DNA of 64,000 nt, taken from assembly GCA_016292745.1 (NCBI GenBank), contig JAEDFO010000004.1:1-64000 (forward strand). Direction: 5' to 3'. A model generated the notes under the pieces. The model made no database searches. It saw only the letters and a program-made list of their open reading frames with translations, and was not told the DNA's origin. This DNA comes from Muribaculaceae bacterium. GTDB taxonomy: Bacteria > Bacteroidota > Bacteroidia > Bacteroidales > Muribaculaceae. Position numbers and translations under genes: made by a program. Shown piece after piece: positions 43,477 to 53,688 of this stretch (the first letter of the stretch is position 1; each line of letters opens with the position of its first letter).

Positions 43477-44919
43477 TTATACGAATTGTGCGGCCGATTC
43501 AACAAGCCAAGCATAGATGCAGCTTGCGAGACCAATGAGGATAATGCCGAGCACGCACACAAAGATGGCGATGCGCTCGCTCACATGGCTCTTGAATGCA
43601 GCAATGGGTTGGTCGTTGGGGTTGATAAACATTGCCTTTACCACAAGCAGATAGTAGTAAAGCGAAACAATAGTGTTAATCAACGCAATGAGCACCAGCA
43701 CATACAATGCAACCGAACCGCTCTGCAATGCCGAGCTGAAGATGAAGAACTTGCTAAAGAATCCGGCAAACGGTGGAATACCTGCCAACGAGAACATGGC
43801 AAGTGTCATGGCAAACGACAATTTCGGGTTAGTTTGATATAATCCGTTGTAATCGTCCATCGATACTTTTCCGCTGTTCATCTCCACTGCCTGGATTACA
43901 CCGAATGCAGCAAGGTTCGAGAAGATATATATAAGCACATACAGCATCAACGAAGCCAAGCCGAGCTCGGAGCAGGCAACCACACCAAGCATGATGTAAC
44001 CGGCCTGGGAAATCGACGAGAAAGCAAGGAATCGCTTCAGGTTTTTCTGACGTATTGCAAACAGGTTACCAAGTGTAATGGTGAGGATAATCAGAGCATA
44101 GAGCATCCATTCCCATGCTGTTTCGTAAACGCATCCAAACACCTGGGTGAGGATTGCAAAGAATGCAAAAGCTGCAGCACCTTTCGAAATTACCGACAGG
44201 TACGAGGTAACAGCTGTTGGTGCACCTTGATATACATCGGCTGTCCAAAGATGGAACGGAACAAGCGAAAGCTTAAAGCCTACACCAGCCACAACGAAAG
44301 CCAAGGCAATAATCAGCAGAGGACTCATCGAGGCCGACACGGCAAGGAAGAGATCGTCGAAATAAAGCGAGCCGCCAATACCGTAGACAAACGAGAGGCC
44401 GAGCATGAAGATGGCCGACGAGAAGATGGCTGTGAACATATACTTAACGGCTGCTTCGTGACTCTCATAATGGTTCTTGTCAAATGCCACCAATGCTGCC
44501 AATGGCAACGAGGCGGTTTCAAGACCAATGACAAAGAGCAGGAAGTGGCGTGCCGATATCATGAAGTCCATACCGAAAAGAGTGATTAGCAACAGTGTGT
44601 AGAACTCACCGCGGCGCACACTCACAAATTCAGAATTTGCCCACTTGGCCGATTGGATGAGAACTATCAGCGCTCCTATGTTAAGTATAACCTTTATGGC
44701 AAAAGTTGCTTGATTCGACTCGTACATTCCGCTGAATGCACTACCGGTGACAACATTCAGACTGGTTGCTACAGTATAGATACCAAATGCCACACATGCA
44801 AACAGGGGCAAATAGCGTTGGGTAGTCTTAGGCATAAACAAGTCATAGAGAAATACCAGCAAGACTACTGCCAACAGCCCTAATTCTTGAGGCATCATTA
44901 AAAATTGAGAATAATCCAT
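43477..44919 (-). CDS. nuoN: NADH-quinone oxidoreductase subunit N
   Basis: The 480-residue antiporter-like subunit of the Complex I membrane arm has about 14 hydrophobic segments. Family landmarks are FDKNHYESHEAAVKYMF, FKLSLVPFHLWTADVYQG with its proton-path Lys/His region, and KRFLAFSSISQAGYIM. It is the last gene of the run and is followed by a strong terminator; 33 nt separate it from nuoM. Confidence 0.95.
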   Translation of the reverse strand: MDYSQFLMMPQELGLLAVVLLVFLYDLFMPKTTQRYLPLFACVAFGIYTVATSLNVVTGSAFSGMYESNQATFAIKVILNIGALIVLIQSAKWANSEFVSVRRGEFYTLLLITLFGMDFMISARHFLLFVIGLETASLPLAALVAFDKNHYESHEAAVKYMFTAIFSSAIFMLGLSFVYGIGGSLYFDDLFLAVSASMSPLLIIALAFVVAGVGFKLSLVPFHLWTADVYQGAPTAVTSYLSVISKGAAAFAFFAILTQVFGCVYETAWEWMLYALIILTITLGNLFAIRQKNLKRFLAFSSISQAGYIMLGVVACSELGLASLMLYVLIYIFSNLAAFGVIQAVEMNSGKVSMDDYNGLYQTNPKLSFAMTLAMFSLAGIPPFAGFFSKFFIFSSALQSGSVALYVLVLIALINTIVSLYYYLLVVKAMFINPNDQPIAAFKSHVSERIAIFVCVLGIILIGLASCIYAWLVESAAQFV

Positions 44920-44952
44920 ATTTCAATAATTGTTTTACTGTTCAATACTAAA

Positions 44953-46455
44953 TTACTGTGGCAATACTTGTACGATTGTCAAGAAACTCTCGCGGATGAT
45001 GTTGCTGAAGAAGTTAGGGAAGCAACCGATGGCGGCAACACACACAATGAGTGTAATCACCGACAGGCGCTCCTGCCACTCGGCATCGGTGAGCTGCAAA
45101 TGATGCTCGTTCTGCACCGGACCGAAGAGCAGCTTGCCAACAACTCGCAAGATGTAGACTGCTGTGATTACAATTGAGCAGCAAGCCACAATTGTAAATA
45201 CGCGGTGGAACATATCGGCATGCTGGAACGAACCAACGAAGATTGTCATTTCAGCCACAAATCCGCTTAAACCGGGCAAACCGAGCGATGCCAGACCGGC
45301 AATCACATATCCGGCAGCCAAGAACGGCATGATTCGCATCAAGCCTCCCATTTCGCGAACGTCGCGGGTGTGGGTACGGCCATAAATCATACCAATCAGG
45401 GCAAAGAACAAGGCTGTCATCAAACCGTGCGAAAGCATCTGCATCACAGCACCTGTCATGGCGGTGGTGTTGAGCATTAGGATTGCAAACAGCACCAAGC
45501 CGCAGTGGCTTACCGATGAGTAGGCGTTGATGTATTTGAGGTCGGTCTGCACACAAGCACTGAATGCACCATAAACAACACTTATACCGGTGAGGATAAG
45601 GAATATCCAAGCCAGCTCAGTTGCAGCCTGAGGCATCAGATAGATGGCTACACGGAAACAGCCGTAACCTCCGAGCTTCATAAGCACACCAGCGTGAAGC
45701 ATCGACACTGCTGTTGGCGCCGAAGCATGACCATCAGGCGACCATGTGTGGAACGGGAACATTGCACCGAGCACACCGAAGCCCACGAACGTCATCGGGA
45801 ACAGGAAGTACTGCCAGCTGTGAGGTATGGCGTTGTTCTTTGAAATCTCAAGAAGGTTCATTGTAAGGTTGCCATCGGCAGCCGAATGATAGTAGATGCC
45901 GAGGATGCCGAGCATCAGGAATGCAGAGCCACCCATAAGCATCAGCGTAAGCTTCATTGCCGAGTAGTTCTTGTTTCCACTGCCCCAAACTCCGATGAGA
46001 AGATACATCGGGATGAGGGCAACCTCGTAGAACATAAACATTGTGAACAGGTCGATAGAGATGAAGAAACCGAACACACCAACCGAAAGGAGGAAGAACC
46101 ACATGAAGTATTCCTTTGGCAGAGGGCTGATTTTCCACGATGCAAACACACCGGCAAACACTATTATCGACGAAAGTATGAGCATTACTACCGAAATACC
46201 ATCAACACCGAGTGCCAAATGGATGTTCAGCGGGGCATACCACAACCACGAGCCTTGGAACAGCATGGCCGAAGTGTCGCCGGCAGCGCGGATGGCAAGG
46301 TATTCGTAGGTGAGGTAGGCGGCAAGCACTACAAGCAGCGACGCTCCTATAACACACACTGTGCGTACCTGTTGTATACTCTTGCTGAGCGACAGCAGAC
46401 CGAGCACAACCAATGGTATTATAACGAAATAAATTAATATATTATCGAATATCAT
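44953..46455 (-). CDS. nuoM: NADH-quinone oxidoreductase subunit M
   Basis: The 500-residue proton-pumping antiporter-like subunit has about 14 hydrophobic segments. Landmarks are HLALGVDGISVVM, MFYEVALIPMYLLIGVWG (with the key Glu), MFPFHTWSPDGHASAPTAVS, and LKYINAYSSVSHCGL. It is complete and lies between nuoL and nuoN. Confidence 0.95.
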   Translation of the reverse strand: MIFDNILIYFVIIPLVVLGLLSLSKSIQQVRTVCVIGASLLVVLAAYLTYEYLAIRAAGDTSAMLFQGSWLWYAPLNIHLALGVDGISVVMLILSSIIVFAGVFASWKISPLPKEYFMWFFLLSVGVFGFFISIDLFTMFMFYEVALIPMYLLIGVWGSGNKNYSAMKLTLMLMGGSAFLMLGILGIYYHSAADGNLTMNLLEISKNNAIPHSWQYFLFPMTFVGFGVLGAMFPFHTWSPDGHASAPTAVSMLHAGVLMKLGGYGCFRVAIYLMPQAATELAWIFLILTGISVVYGAFSACVQTDLKYINAYSSVSHCGLVLFAILMLNTTAMTGAVMQMLSHGLMTALFFALIGMIYGRTHTRDVREMGGLMRIMPFLAAGYVIAGLASLGLPGLSGFVAEMTIFVGSFQHADMFHRVFTIVACCSIVITAVYILRVVGKLLFGPVQNEHHLQLTDAEWQERLSVITLIVCVAAIGCFPNFFSNIIRESFLTIVQVLPQ

Positions 46456-46487
46456 AATTTTATAAGATTAATATCGCTGTTGTACGA

Positions 46488-48437
46488 TTAGATTATACAT
46501 ATCCAGGTTATTACCGCAAGCAGAAGTGCTCCAACGAAGTAAACCCATACATAGTTCTGCACCAGACCCGACTGGAGCCCCTTGATTTGAGCCGATGCCC
46601 AATGAGTAACGTGGGCAAAGGCGTTCATGGTTCCATCGATGATGTGACGGTCGAACCAGGCGATAGGCTTGCAGATGAGGCCGAAGATTATGCGATGAGT
46701 GATGAACTGATAGAGCTCGTCCATATAGAAACGATGGTAAGCGGCAGTCCACAGGTTGCGGCACGAATCGGCCATCTTTGCAGGAACAGCGTTCTCCTTT
46801 TTGTAGAGTTTGGTAGCCAGAGCGATACCCAGCAGAGCAACGATGATACTCGGGATGGCGGCGCTCCAGTTGAGGTGCATCACATTGTGAAGCAACGATG
46901 GGTGCTCGAGAGTTACACGATTATATGTAACATAGTCGGCAAACGGGAAGAAACCTGCAACACACGACACTGCTGCCAGAACCACCAACGGAATTGTCAT
47001 TGTAGCAGGTGCTTCGTGTGGAGTGTGATGTCCATAGTCGGGTTCATTCCACCAGAAGATAAGATAGTATACTCGGAACATATAGAATGCTGTCATACCT
47101 GCAACAGCAAGCAACCAAGCACCCCATACCGGACTGTTGGCAAATGCAGCAACCACGATTTCGTCCTTACTGAAGAATCCGGAGAACGGTGGGATACCTG
47201 CAATGGCAAGACATCCGATGAGGAATGTAATGTTGCATATCGGCATATACTTGCGCAGGCCGCCCATTGCCTTTACCTCGTTGCTGTGGACAGCATGGAT
47301 AATGGCTCCGGCGCCAAGGAATAGCAATGCCTTGAACATGGCGTGAGTGAACAGGTGGAACATTGATGCCATATAGCCCACTCCTTCGTGATACTCGGGA
47401 CGTGCAACGCCCAGAGCTGTAATCATAAAGGCAATCTGTGAGATGGTTGAGAATGCAAGCACACGCTTGATGTCGCTCTGCACACATGCCACGATTGCAG
47501 CATAAAGTGCTGTCACGGCACCAATGAATGTGATGAGCTCAAGCACTCCCGGCTCGCAAAGGTAGAGCGGGAACAGACGTGCCACCAAATACACACCGGC
47601 AACAACCATCGTAGCGGCATGGATAAGGGCCGAAACAGGTGTAGGACCTTCCATTGCATCGGGGAGCCAGATGTGCAATGGGAACATTGCCGACTTACCG
47701 GCACCTCCCATGAATATCAAAGCCAGGGCCCATGCCATAACCGAGCAACCAAGGAATGTGGCGCCACCGGCAGTGGCCACTACAGCCTCAGGCGAGGTGG
47801 TAAGGTCGAGGAAATTGAATGTCTGCGAATAGAACGAAAGGATGAGGATACCGATGAGGAATCCGAGGTCGGCAAAACGTGTTACAATAAATGCTTTCTT
47901 CGATGCTGCCACGGCTTCGGGCTTAGTGTAGTAGAAGCCGATGAGCAAATACGAAGATACACCCACAAGTTCCCAGAAAATATACATCTGGAAGATGTTG
48001 GTGGCAACAACCAGACCGAGCATCGAGAACGAGAAGAGCGACAAAAATGCATAATAGCGCTGGAAGCCTTTCTCGCCATGCATATAGCCGAGGCTATAGA
48101 GGTGCACCATAAACGATACTGTGGTGATTACTATCAGCATCATTGCCGATATCGGGTCGAGAAGCACACCGAGCTTTATGGTCAGGAAATCGGTGAATTG
48201 CAGCCAAGTGGCATCAAACACCACAATCTGCTGACGCACACCGTCGACTATCTGGCCTTGTCCGTCGCCGAAGAAATAAGTAAGGGCAATTGCATACGAA
48301 ATGGTTGCCACAACTCCCATGGCAACTGTGCCTATGACACCAGCCACCTTATGGCTCAACTTCATGCCCACCAATCCCAGAAACAGAAATGTGAGCAATG
48401 GAAGAGCTAATACTAATATACTGTATGAGAATTCCAT
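46488..48437 (-). CDS. nuoL: NADH-quinone oxidoreductase subunit L
   Basis: The 649-residue distal antiporter-like subunit has about 16 hydrophobic segments and a C-terminal lateral-helix region. Landmarks are FWELVGVSSYLLIGFYY, MFPLHIWLPDAMEGPTPVS, SDIKRVLAFSTISQIAFM, and the two-domain C-terminal extension after about residue 480. It lies 5 nt after nuoK. Confidence 0.96.
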   Translation of the reverse strand: MEFSYSILVLALPLLTFLFLGLVGMKLSHKVAGVIGTVAMGVVATISYAIALTYFFGDGQGQIVDGVRQQIVVFDATWLQFTDFLTIKLGVLLDPISAMMLIVITTVSFMVHLYSLGYMHGEKGFQRYYAFLSLFSFSMLGLVVATNIFQMYIFWELVGVSSYLLIGFYYTKPEAVAASKKAFIVTRFADLGFLIGILILSFYSQTFNFLDLTTSPEAVVATAGGATFLGCSVMAWALALIFMGGAGKSAMFPLHIWLPDAMEGPTPVSALIHAATMVVAGVYLVARLFPLYLCEPGVLELITFIGAVTALYAAIVACVQSDIKRVLAFSTISQIAFMITALGVARPEYHEGVGYMASMFHLFTHAMFKALLFLGAGAIIHAVHSNEVKAMGGLRKYMPICNITFLIGCLAIAGIPPFSGFFSKDEIVVAAFANSPVWGAWLLAVAGMTAFYMFRVYYLIFWWNEPDYGHHTPHEAPATMTIPLVVLAAVSCVAGFFPFADYVTYNRVTLEHPSLLHNVMHLNWSAAIPSIIVALLGIALATKLYKKENAVPAKMADSCRNLWTAAYHRFYMDELYQFITHRIIFGLICKPIAWFDRHIIDGTMNAFAHVTHWASAQIKGLQSGLVQNYVWVYFVGALLLAVITWICII

Positions 48438-48442
48438 AGGGT

Positions 48443-48754
48443 TCAGAACTTCATTTTAGAGATTTCACTTATATCAAGATTCTTCGCCATGCGGAAAATA
48501 TTGATAATGATTGCAATCACCAACGCTGTTTCTGCAGCCGCAAGCGCTATGGCAAAGAGGGTGAAGAACATACCCTCGAACTCGCCTGGATAGAGGAAGC
48601 GGTTGAATACAACGAAATTAATGTCGACGGCGTTGAGCATCAATTCGAGTGATATAAGAATTGCAAGCATGTTACGGCGTGTAATGAAGCCGTATACTCC
48701 ACAGCCGAACATTATCAGGCTGGGGATGAGATAACAAAGTATTGATGGTTCCAT
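48443..48754 (-). CDS. nuoK: NADH-quinone oxidoreductase subunit K
   Basis: The 103-residue protein has three hydrophobic segments and the conserved membrane acidic residues, in ISLELMLNAVDINFV and in AIALAAAETALVIAI. It belongs to the membrane-arm Glu pathway. The gap to nuoJ is 9 nt. Confidence 0.95.
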   Translation of the reverse strand: MEPSILCYLIPSLIMFGCGVYGFITRRNMLAILISLELMLNAVDINFVVFNRFLYPGEFEGMFFTLFAIALAAAETALVIAIIINIFRMAKNLDISEISKMKF

Positions 48755-48763
48755 ATCGTCGAA

Positions 48764-49279
48764 TTATTTTTTACGTGCCACTACTATACCACCGATGATG
48801 CAGGCAAGCAACAGTACGCTTATTGCCTCGAAAGGCAACAGATACTGATACTTCTCGGTGCCCATAAGCATCTGTCCCAGGCGTGCCATGTCGAGCTCAA
48901 GGCTGTCGGCGGCACTGCCACAGGCATTTACGGCAAACGAAACTAAGGCATACGAGCATGCAGCCACACCAAGGACGGCGGCTGTGAGCCCCAATGCCTT
49001 CTTCTGCGAGGTTAAGGGTTCGGCTTTGTCACCGGGCTTGTGCGTAAGCAAAATGGCAAACACAAACAGCACCATTATGCCGCCTGCATATACCGCTATC
49101 TGCACCGCTCCAAGGAATTCATAGCCCAGCTGGAAATAAATGCCGGCTGTAGCAAAGAGCACAAACAGCAGATAGGTGGCTGTGCGCAGAATTCGGCGCG
49201 AGGTGACGGTCAGTACCGAAAATACTATAATTGCGATTGCAATTATGAAATACATTACGATATTTCCTACTGATTCCAT
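48764..49279 (-). CDS. nuoJ: NADH-quinone oxidoreductase subunit J
   Basis: The 171-residue protein has five hydrophobic segments. The NuoJ signature is YLLFVLFATAGIYFQLGYEF and the conserved VYAGGIMVLFVFAILLT region with its pi-bulge Tyr. It starts 2 nt after nuoI. Confidence 0.94.
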   Translation of the reverse strand: MESVGNIVMYFIIAIAIIVFSVLTVTSRRILRTATYLLFVLFATAGIYFQLGYEFLGAVQIAVYAGGIMVLFVFAILLTHKPGDKAEPLTSQKKALGLTAAVLGVAACSYALVSFAVNACGSAADSLELDMARLGQMLMGTEKYQYLLPFEAISVLLLACIIGGIVVARKK

Positions 49280-49281
49280 AT

Positions 49282-49806
49282 TTATTTGTTTTCTTTATTT
49301 TCTGTTTCAGCGGCTGCAGGAGCGGGTGCGGCAGGCTTAGGTGCTGCTTCCGGTTCCTTCTCCGGCAAATAATTCAGCTGCTTCACCAGTTTGTCGCGGG
49401 TGAACACGGCTTCCTCAAAGTCGTTAACAAACTTTATTGCTCCAGTGGGGCAATTGGTAACACACAACTGGCAGAAAATGCAGCTGCCAAGGTCGTAGAA
49501 ATACTTGTCGAGCTTCTTCTTTTTCTTGCCGTCAGGGAGATCGACCATCTTCGACTGGATGCTGATGGTGCCGTTGGGGCAGTTCATCTGACACAGGCCG
49601 CAAGCAATACACTTGTGGTTGCCCTTGTCATCGTAGACGAAGGTTAGCTGGCCTCTGAATCGGTCGGCAATTTTCAGGGTGGCGCGGTTTTCGGGGTAGC
49701 GCTCGGTGATTTTCGGTGTCACCAATTCCTTTCCGGTAACCGACATGCCCTTGAGAAGACTGACAATTCCCTTAAATAATGAAGAGAAATACTCTTTAAT
49801 GCTCAT
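49282..49806 (-). CDS. nuoI: NADH-quinone oxidoreductase subunit I
   Basis: The start at 49806 gives 174 residues; an in-frame extension to 49962 overlaps atpG and is rejected. Two 4Fe-4S motifs are present: Cys66, 69, 72, 76 (CIACGLCQMNCPNG) and Cys109, 112, 115, 119 (CIFCQLCVTNCPTG). These are clusters N6a and N6b, linking the peripheral arm to NuoB. The last ~25 residues are a low-complexity Pro/Ala/Glu tail not needed for cluster binding. It is the first nuo gene after the inserted atp genes, 37 nt downstream of atpG. Confidence 0.95.
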   Translation of the reverse strand: MSIKEYFSSLFKGIVSLLKGMSVTGKELVTPKITERYPENRATLKIADRFRGQLTFVYDDKGNHKCIACGLCQMNCPNGTISIQSKMVDLPDGKKKKKLDKYFYDLGSCIFCQLCVTNCPTGAIKFVNDFEEAVFTRDKLVKQLNYLPEKEPEAAPKPAAPAPAAAETENKENK

Positions 49807-49843
49807 AGATAAATCTATATATTTATTATTACTATTTTCAAAT

Positions 49844-50728
49844 CTAATCGCGCTTCTGACCGCCAAGGATATCGAGCAACTCGGTGGTGATGCTCTGCTG
49901 GCGCAGCTTGTTGTATTCAAGCTGCAGCTCCTCGAGCAATTTCTTGGCATTGTCGTTGGCACTCTGCATTGCTATCACTCGGGCAGCCTGTTCCGATGCA
50001 CTGTTCTCGGCAAAATACTGTTGCATTACCGAGAGCACATACAACGGCAGCACCGTGTTGAATATCGATGCGGCATCGGGCTCAAACAAGTAGGGCTTAT
50101 TGGCTTCGGCCTGCCCCTCGGGCAACAGTTTCTGAGGCTCGAGCGGAAGAAGTTCCTCTACCGTTGGCACCTGACGGCTCATGCTCTTGAAATGGGTATA
50201 TACCGACAGCACCCGGTCGAATTTGCATCCGGTAAACTCGGCTTTCACAAATTCAGTGAACTGTTTTATGTCGGAGAGCGAGCTGCGGGTGTTGAGCGGG
50301 CAGTCGTGAACCACTGAAATGGTATCGGAAGCGAGCTTCGATGTTACCAAATGAGCCTTCTTGCCTATTGGAAACACCGTATAGTGCACACCTTCGCCAT
50401 ATTGAGCGTGCAAACCGTTGAGTGTCGACAAAAGTGTCTTGAAAATCTGTGCATTATATGCGCCACAAAGGCCATCGTCGCTACCAAACACCAATAGGGC
50501 CACATTGCTCACCTCACGCTTCTCGGCAAGAGGGCTCACACATTGTGCGTCGGAACTGAGCAGATGTCCTATTATTGTCTGTACCTGATTCCTATACGGC
50601 ACCAAACGACGCAATGCACCCTCGGCTTTTCGCATTTTTGCCGAAGATATCATCTTCATCGCCCCGGTTATCTTTTCCGATGACTTTACCGAGCCGATTC
50701 TGCCTTTTAATTCTCGTAATGTTGCCAT
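49844..50728 (-). CDS. atpG: F1 ATP synthase subunit gamma
   Basis: The 294-residue rotor subunit starts MATLRELKGRIGSVKSSEKITGAMKMISSAKMRK in pattern (shown here only as family type). It ends with the long C-terminal helix AMQSANDNAKKLLEELQLEY followed by QQSITTELLDI. It couples c-ring rotation to the alpha/beta catalytic head. It is the last atp gene and lies 18 nt after atpA. Confidence 0.96.
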   Translation of the reverse strand: MATLRELKGRIGSVKSSEKITGAMKMISSAKMRKAEGALRRLVPYRNQVQTIIGHLLSSDAQCVSPLAEKREVSNVALLVFGSDDGLCGAYNAQIFKTLLSTLNGLHAQYGEGVHYTVFPIGKKAHLVTSKLASDTISVVHDCPLNTRSSLSDIKQFTEFVKAEFTGCKFDRVLSVYTHFKSMSRQVPTVEELLPLEPQKLLPEGQAEANKPYLFEPDAASIFNTVLPLYVLSVMQQYFAENSASEQAARVIAMQSANDNAKKLLEELQLEYNKLRQQSITTELLDILGGQKRD

Positions 50729-50746
50729 ATACCTACACTGATTTTA

Positions 50747-52321
50747 TTACTCGTATCTACTGGCTATTTCGTTGGCACACTTTGTGAGGATTGACGATAC
50801 TTCGTCGGTGAGAGCACCTGTCTTGAGCACGTCGAGCACTTCTTTCTGATATTTAGCCTTCAGAAGCTGAAGCAACGAAGCCTCAAACTCGGCCACCTTG
50901 TCGATGGGCACTCGCTCGAGCAATCCGCGGGTACCGCAGAATATCACTGCTGTCTCCTCCTCAACCGGAACCGGCTTATACTGAGGCTGGATGAGCAGAC
51001 GCTCGTTCTTGCGGCCCTTGTCGATGGTGCGAGCAGTAACGGGGTCGATATCGCCACCAAACTTGGTGAACGACTCGAGTTCACGGAACTGCGCCTGGTC
51101 GATTTTCAGTGTACCGGCTACCTTCTTCATAGCCTTTATCTGTGCATTACCACCCACACGCGATACCGAGATACCTACGTTGATGGCTGGACGGATACCA
51201 CGGTTGAACAGAGCTGTTTCGAGGTAAATCTGTCCGTCGGTAATCGAAATCACATTGGTAGGGATATAAGCCGAAACGTCACCAGCCTGGGTTTCGATTA
51301 TAGGAAGTGCAGTGAGCGAGCCACCTCCCTTCACCATCGGACGAAGCACATCAGGAAGGTCGTTCATGCTTTTTGCCACCTCATCGTTTTCAATGATTTT
51401 TGCGGCGCGCTCCAGCAGACGCGAATGCAGGTAGAAGATATCACCCGGATAAGCCTCACGTCCTGATGGGCGCTTAAGGATAAGCGATATTTCTCGGTAA
51501 GCCACGGCCTGCTTAGACAGGTCGTCGTACACAATGAGGGCATCGCGGCCCGAGTCGCGGAAATATTCGCCGATTGCTACGCCGGCAAATGGGGCGTAGT
51601 AGCGCATGGCGGCTGAATCGGCCGCAGTGGCGGCTACGACTACAGTGTAGTCAAGTGCGCCGTTCTCGCGCAATTCGTTAACGAGCGATGCCACCGACGA
51701 AGCCTTTTGCCCGATTGCCACATAGATGCAATACACAGGCTTGCCGGCCTCGTAATTGGCTCGCTGATTGATGATGGTGTCGACTGCAATGGCAGTCTTG
51801 CCAATCTGACGGTCGCCGATGATGAGCTCACGCTGACCGCGGCCAATGGGCACCATGGCGTCCACAGCCTTGATACCGGTTTGAAGCGGCTGCTTCACCG
51901 GCTGACGGAAGATAACACCCGGAGCCTTGCGCTCAAGTGGCAGACGCACCAGATTGCCCTCGATAGGGCCGTTTCCGTCGATTGGTTCTCCTAATATGTT
52001 GATAACACGCCCAAGCAATCCTTCGCCTACGGGAATCGAAGCAATCTGTCCTGTGCGACGCACCGACATATTTTCTGATACTTTATCAACTTTATTAAGC
52101 AGGATTACACCGACATTGCTCTCTTCAAGGTTCATTGCAATGCCGCTTACTCCATTTTCGAACTCAACGAGCTCATTGGCTTTAACGTTCTCTAATCCAT
52201 AGACATGCGCAACGCCGTCACCCACTTCGAGCACGGTGCCGACTTCCTCAAACGACAGATTACGGCTCACATCGTCGAGCTGTTGCTTTAATATCTCTGA
52301 AATCTCACTTGGGTTAACCAT
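50747..52321 (-). CDS. atpA: F1 ATP synthase subunit alpha
   Basis: The 524-residue non-catalytic nucleotide-binding subunit has the P-loop GDRQIGKTA, the DDLSKQAVAYREISL region, and the C-terminal SLLQLLKAKYQ. The N-terminal beta-barrel with VGDGVAHVYGLENV is intact. It follows atpH by 6 nt. Confidence 0.98.
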   Translation of the reverse strand: MVNPSEISEILKQQLDDVSRNLSFEEVGTVLEVGDGVAHVYGLENVKANELVEFENGVSGIAMNLEESNVGVILLNKVDKVSENMSVRRTGQIASIPVGEGLLGRVINILGEPIDGNGPIEGNLVRLPLERKAPGVIFRQPVKQPLQTGIKAVDAMVPIGRGQRELIIGDRQIGKTAIAVDTIINQRANYEAGKPVYCIYVAIGQKASSVASLVNELRENGALDYTVVVAATAADSAAMRYYAPFAGVAIGEYFRDSGRDALIVYDDLSKQAVAYREISLILKRPSGREAYPGDIFYLHSRLLERAAKIIENDEVAKSMNDLPDVLRPMVKGGGSLTALPIIETQAGDVSAYIPTNVISITDGQIYLETALFNRGIRPAINVGISVSRVGGNAQIKAMKKVAGTLKIDQAQFRELESFTKFGGDIDPVTARTIDKGRKNERLLIQPQYKPVPVEEETAVIFCGTRGLLERVPIDKVAEFEASLLQLLKAKYQKEVLDVLKTGALTDEVSSILTKCANEIASRYE

Positions 52322-52327
52322 TTCTCT

Positions 52328-52867
52328 TTAACTTAGGAGTTTTAAACGCAATTTCTTTAATTCATTCTTTACAGAAGCATCAAGCAGCATCGACTCCACT
52401 GCAATGGTGAATCCTCCGATGATATCGGGATTAACGACATTATCGAATTCGAGTTGCTTGCCAGGCTCGGCTTTCACTACAATAGCCTTTATCTTGTCGA
52501 CATCAGTCTGGGGGAGCTCAGCCGCGGTGGTAATTACCACCCGCACTATGCCGTTCTCCTTGCGGTAGATATCCTGATATGCCAAGGCTATGCCTCTTAC
52601 AAAGTTGACGCGGTTGTTTTTAATCAATAATTTCACGAAACGGTCGAAACACCCCTCCTGGCTGGCCGACGATGCTGTGAGCAGCAGACGCTGCTTCTGT
52701 CCGGCTGCAAGATATGGATTGTCAACCGCTGCCTGCAACGATGCAGCAGCAACGAATGACCCCTCCAGGCATTTCATCTGTTGATAAACCTCGTCCGATG
52801 CCTTCTGCTCCTTGGCATATTTGTAAAGAGCCTTGGCATAGCGGCTGGGTATAAGTCCGTCGTTCAT
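52328..52867 (-). CDS. atpH: F1 ATP synthase subunit delta
   Basis: The 179-residue peripheral-stalk protein has the N-terminal ISRYAKALYKYA-like start (here IPSRYAKALYKYAKEQ) and the C-terminal VNPDIIGGFTIAVESMLLDA motif. It links the b subunits to the top of F1. It is 6 nt downstream of atpF. Confidence 0.94.
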   Translation of the reverse strand: MNDGLIPSRYAKALYKYAKEQKASDEVYQQMKCLEGSFVAAASLQAAVDNPYLAAGQKQRLLLTASSASQEGCFDRFVKLLIKNNRVNFVRGIALAYQDIYRKENGIVRVVITTAAELPQTDVDKIKAIVVKAEPGKQLEFDNVVNPDIIGGFTIAVESMLLDASVKNELKKLRLKLLS

Positions 52868-52873
52868 AAATCA

Positions 52874-53371
52874 CTAATTTTTTACTTCAACCTCGTCGAT
52901 AAGTTTGTTTACTAAATCGTGCTGTGCCTTGTCGCTCTCCAACGAGCCGCGAAGTATCTTCTCGGCAACTTTCAGAGAGAAGGCACTCACTTCGTTACGG
53001 AACTGCAATTCCGCTTCCTTGCGTGACTGCTCTATCGAAACTTGAGCAGCATCGATAACCTTCTTGGCTTCCTTAGAGGCTGCCTCTCGGGCTTCTTCGA
53101 TAATCTGCGTCTTTATTCTGTCGGCTTCACGCAATATCTCTGCCTGTTGTTTCTGGGCCTCGCTGATGTAGGCAGCGGCTTCGGCCTTGGCATTGTCGAG
53201 CTGAGACTTTGCATTCTCGGCATACTCAACACCCTTGTCGATAAGGTCGGCACGCTGCTCGATGGTGCTCACTATCACCGGCCAGGCAAACTTGCCCAAC
53301 AGCAGCAGCAGGAGCACCACCACTACGAACATCCAGAATATCAAGCCAAAACTGGGCGTGAATAATTCCAT
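52874..53371 (-). CDS. atpF: Fo ATP synthase subunit b
   Basis: The 165-residue protein has one N-terminal membrane helix (FGLIFWMFVVVVLLLLLLGK) and a long charged coiled coil rich in Ala, Glu and Lys. It forms the peripheral stalk. Only one b-type gene is present, so a homodimer is expected. It is 12 nt after atpE. Confidence 0.95.
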   Translation of the reverse strand: MELFTPSFGLIFWMFVVVVLLLLLLGKFAWPVIVSTIEQRADLIDKGVEYAENAKSQLDNAKAEAAAYISEAQKQQAEILREADRIKTQIIEEAREAASKEAKKVIDAAQVSIEQSRKEAELQFRNEVSAFSLKVAEKILRGSLESDKAQHDLVNKLIDEVEVKN

Positions 53372-53383
53372 GATATAAGTCGA

Positions 53384-53626
53384 TTATACGAACAGTGCAA
53401 GAATACAAACAATAACAGCGAACAGCGACACACCTTCTACGAGGGCGGCAATAACAATCATGTTACTACGGATGTCGCCTGCCGATTCCGGCTGACGCGC
53501 AATGGCTTCCATGGCCGATGAACCGATTTTACCGATTCCAATACCTGCTGCGAGTGCGGCGATACCTGCGCCGATACATGCTGCCACTGCTGATAATGCT
53601 TCTACTGCTAAAATCATTGATAACAT
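53384..53626 (-). CDS. atpE: Fo ATP synthase subunit c
   Basis: The 80-residue hairpin protein has a Gly-rich first helix (GAGIAALAAGIGIGK), the polar loop ARQPE and the second helix with the ion-binding Glu at residue 64 (LVEGVSLF). No Gln in helix 1 and no Ser/Thr directly after Glu64 are seen, so the Na+-binding signature is absent and proton coupling is expected. Confidence 0.95.
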   Translation of the reverse strand: MLSMILAVEALSAVAACIGAGIAALAAGIGIGKIGSSAMEAIARQPESAGDIRSNMIVIAALVEGVSLFAVIVCILALFV

Positions 53627-53688
53627 AACTTCTAAATTTAATGAGTTTAACTTCTATTTTTTATTTAAATTATTTTTATTCGAATAGT

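Noticed and set aside
49807..49962. N-terminal extension of NuoI
   Set aside because: It lies in the overlapping end of atpG, is Ser/Arg/Cys-rich, and NuoI family length fits the start at 49806.
53384..53626. Sodium-coupled ATP synthase
   Set aside because: The c subunit lacks the Gln in helix 1 and the Ser/Thr after the ion-binding Glu that mark Na+ binding.
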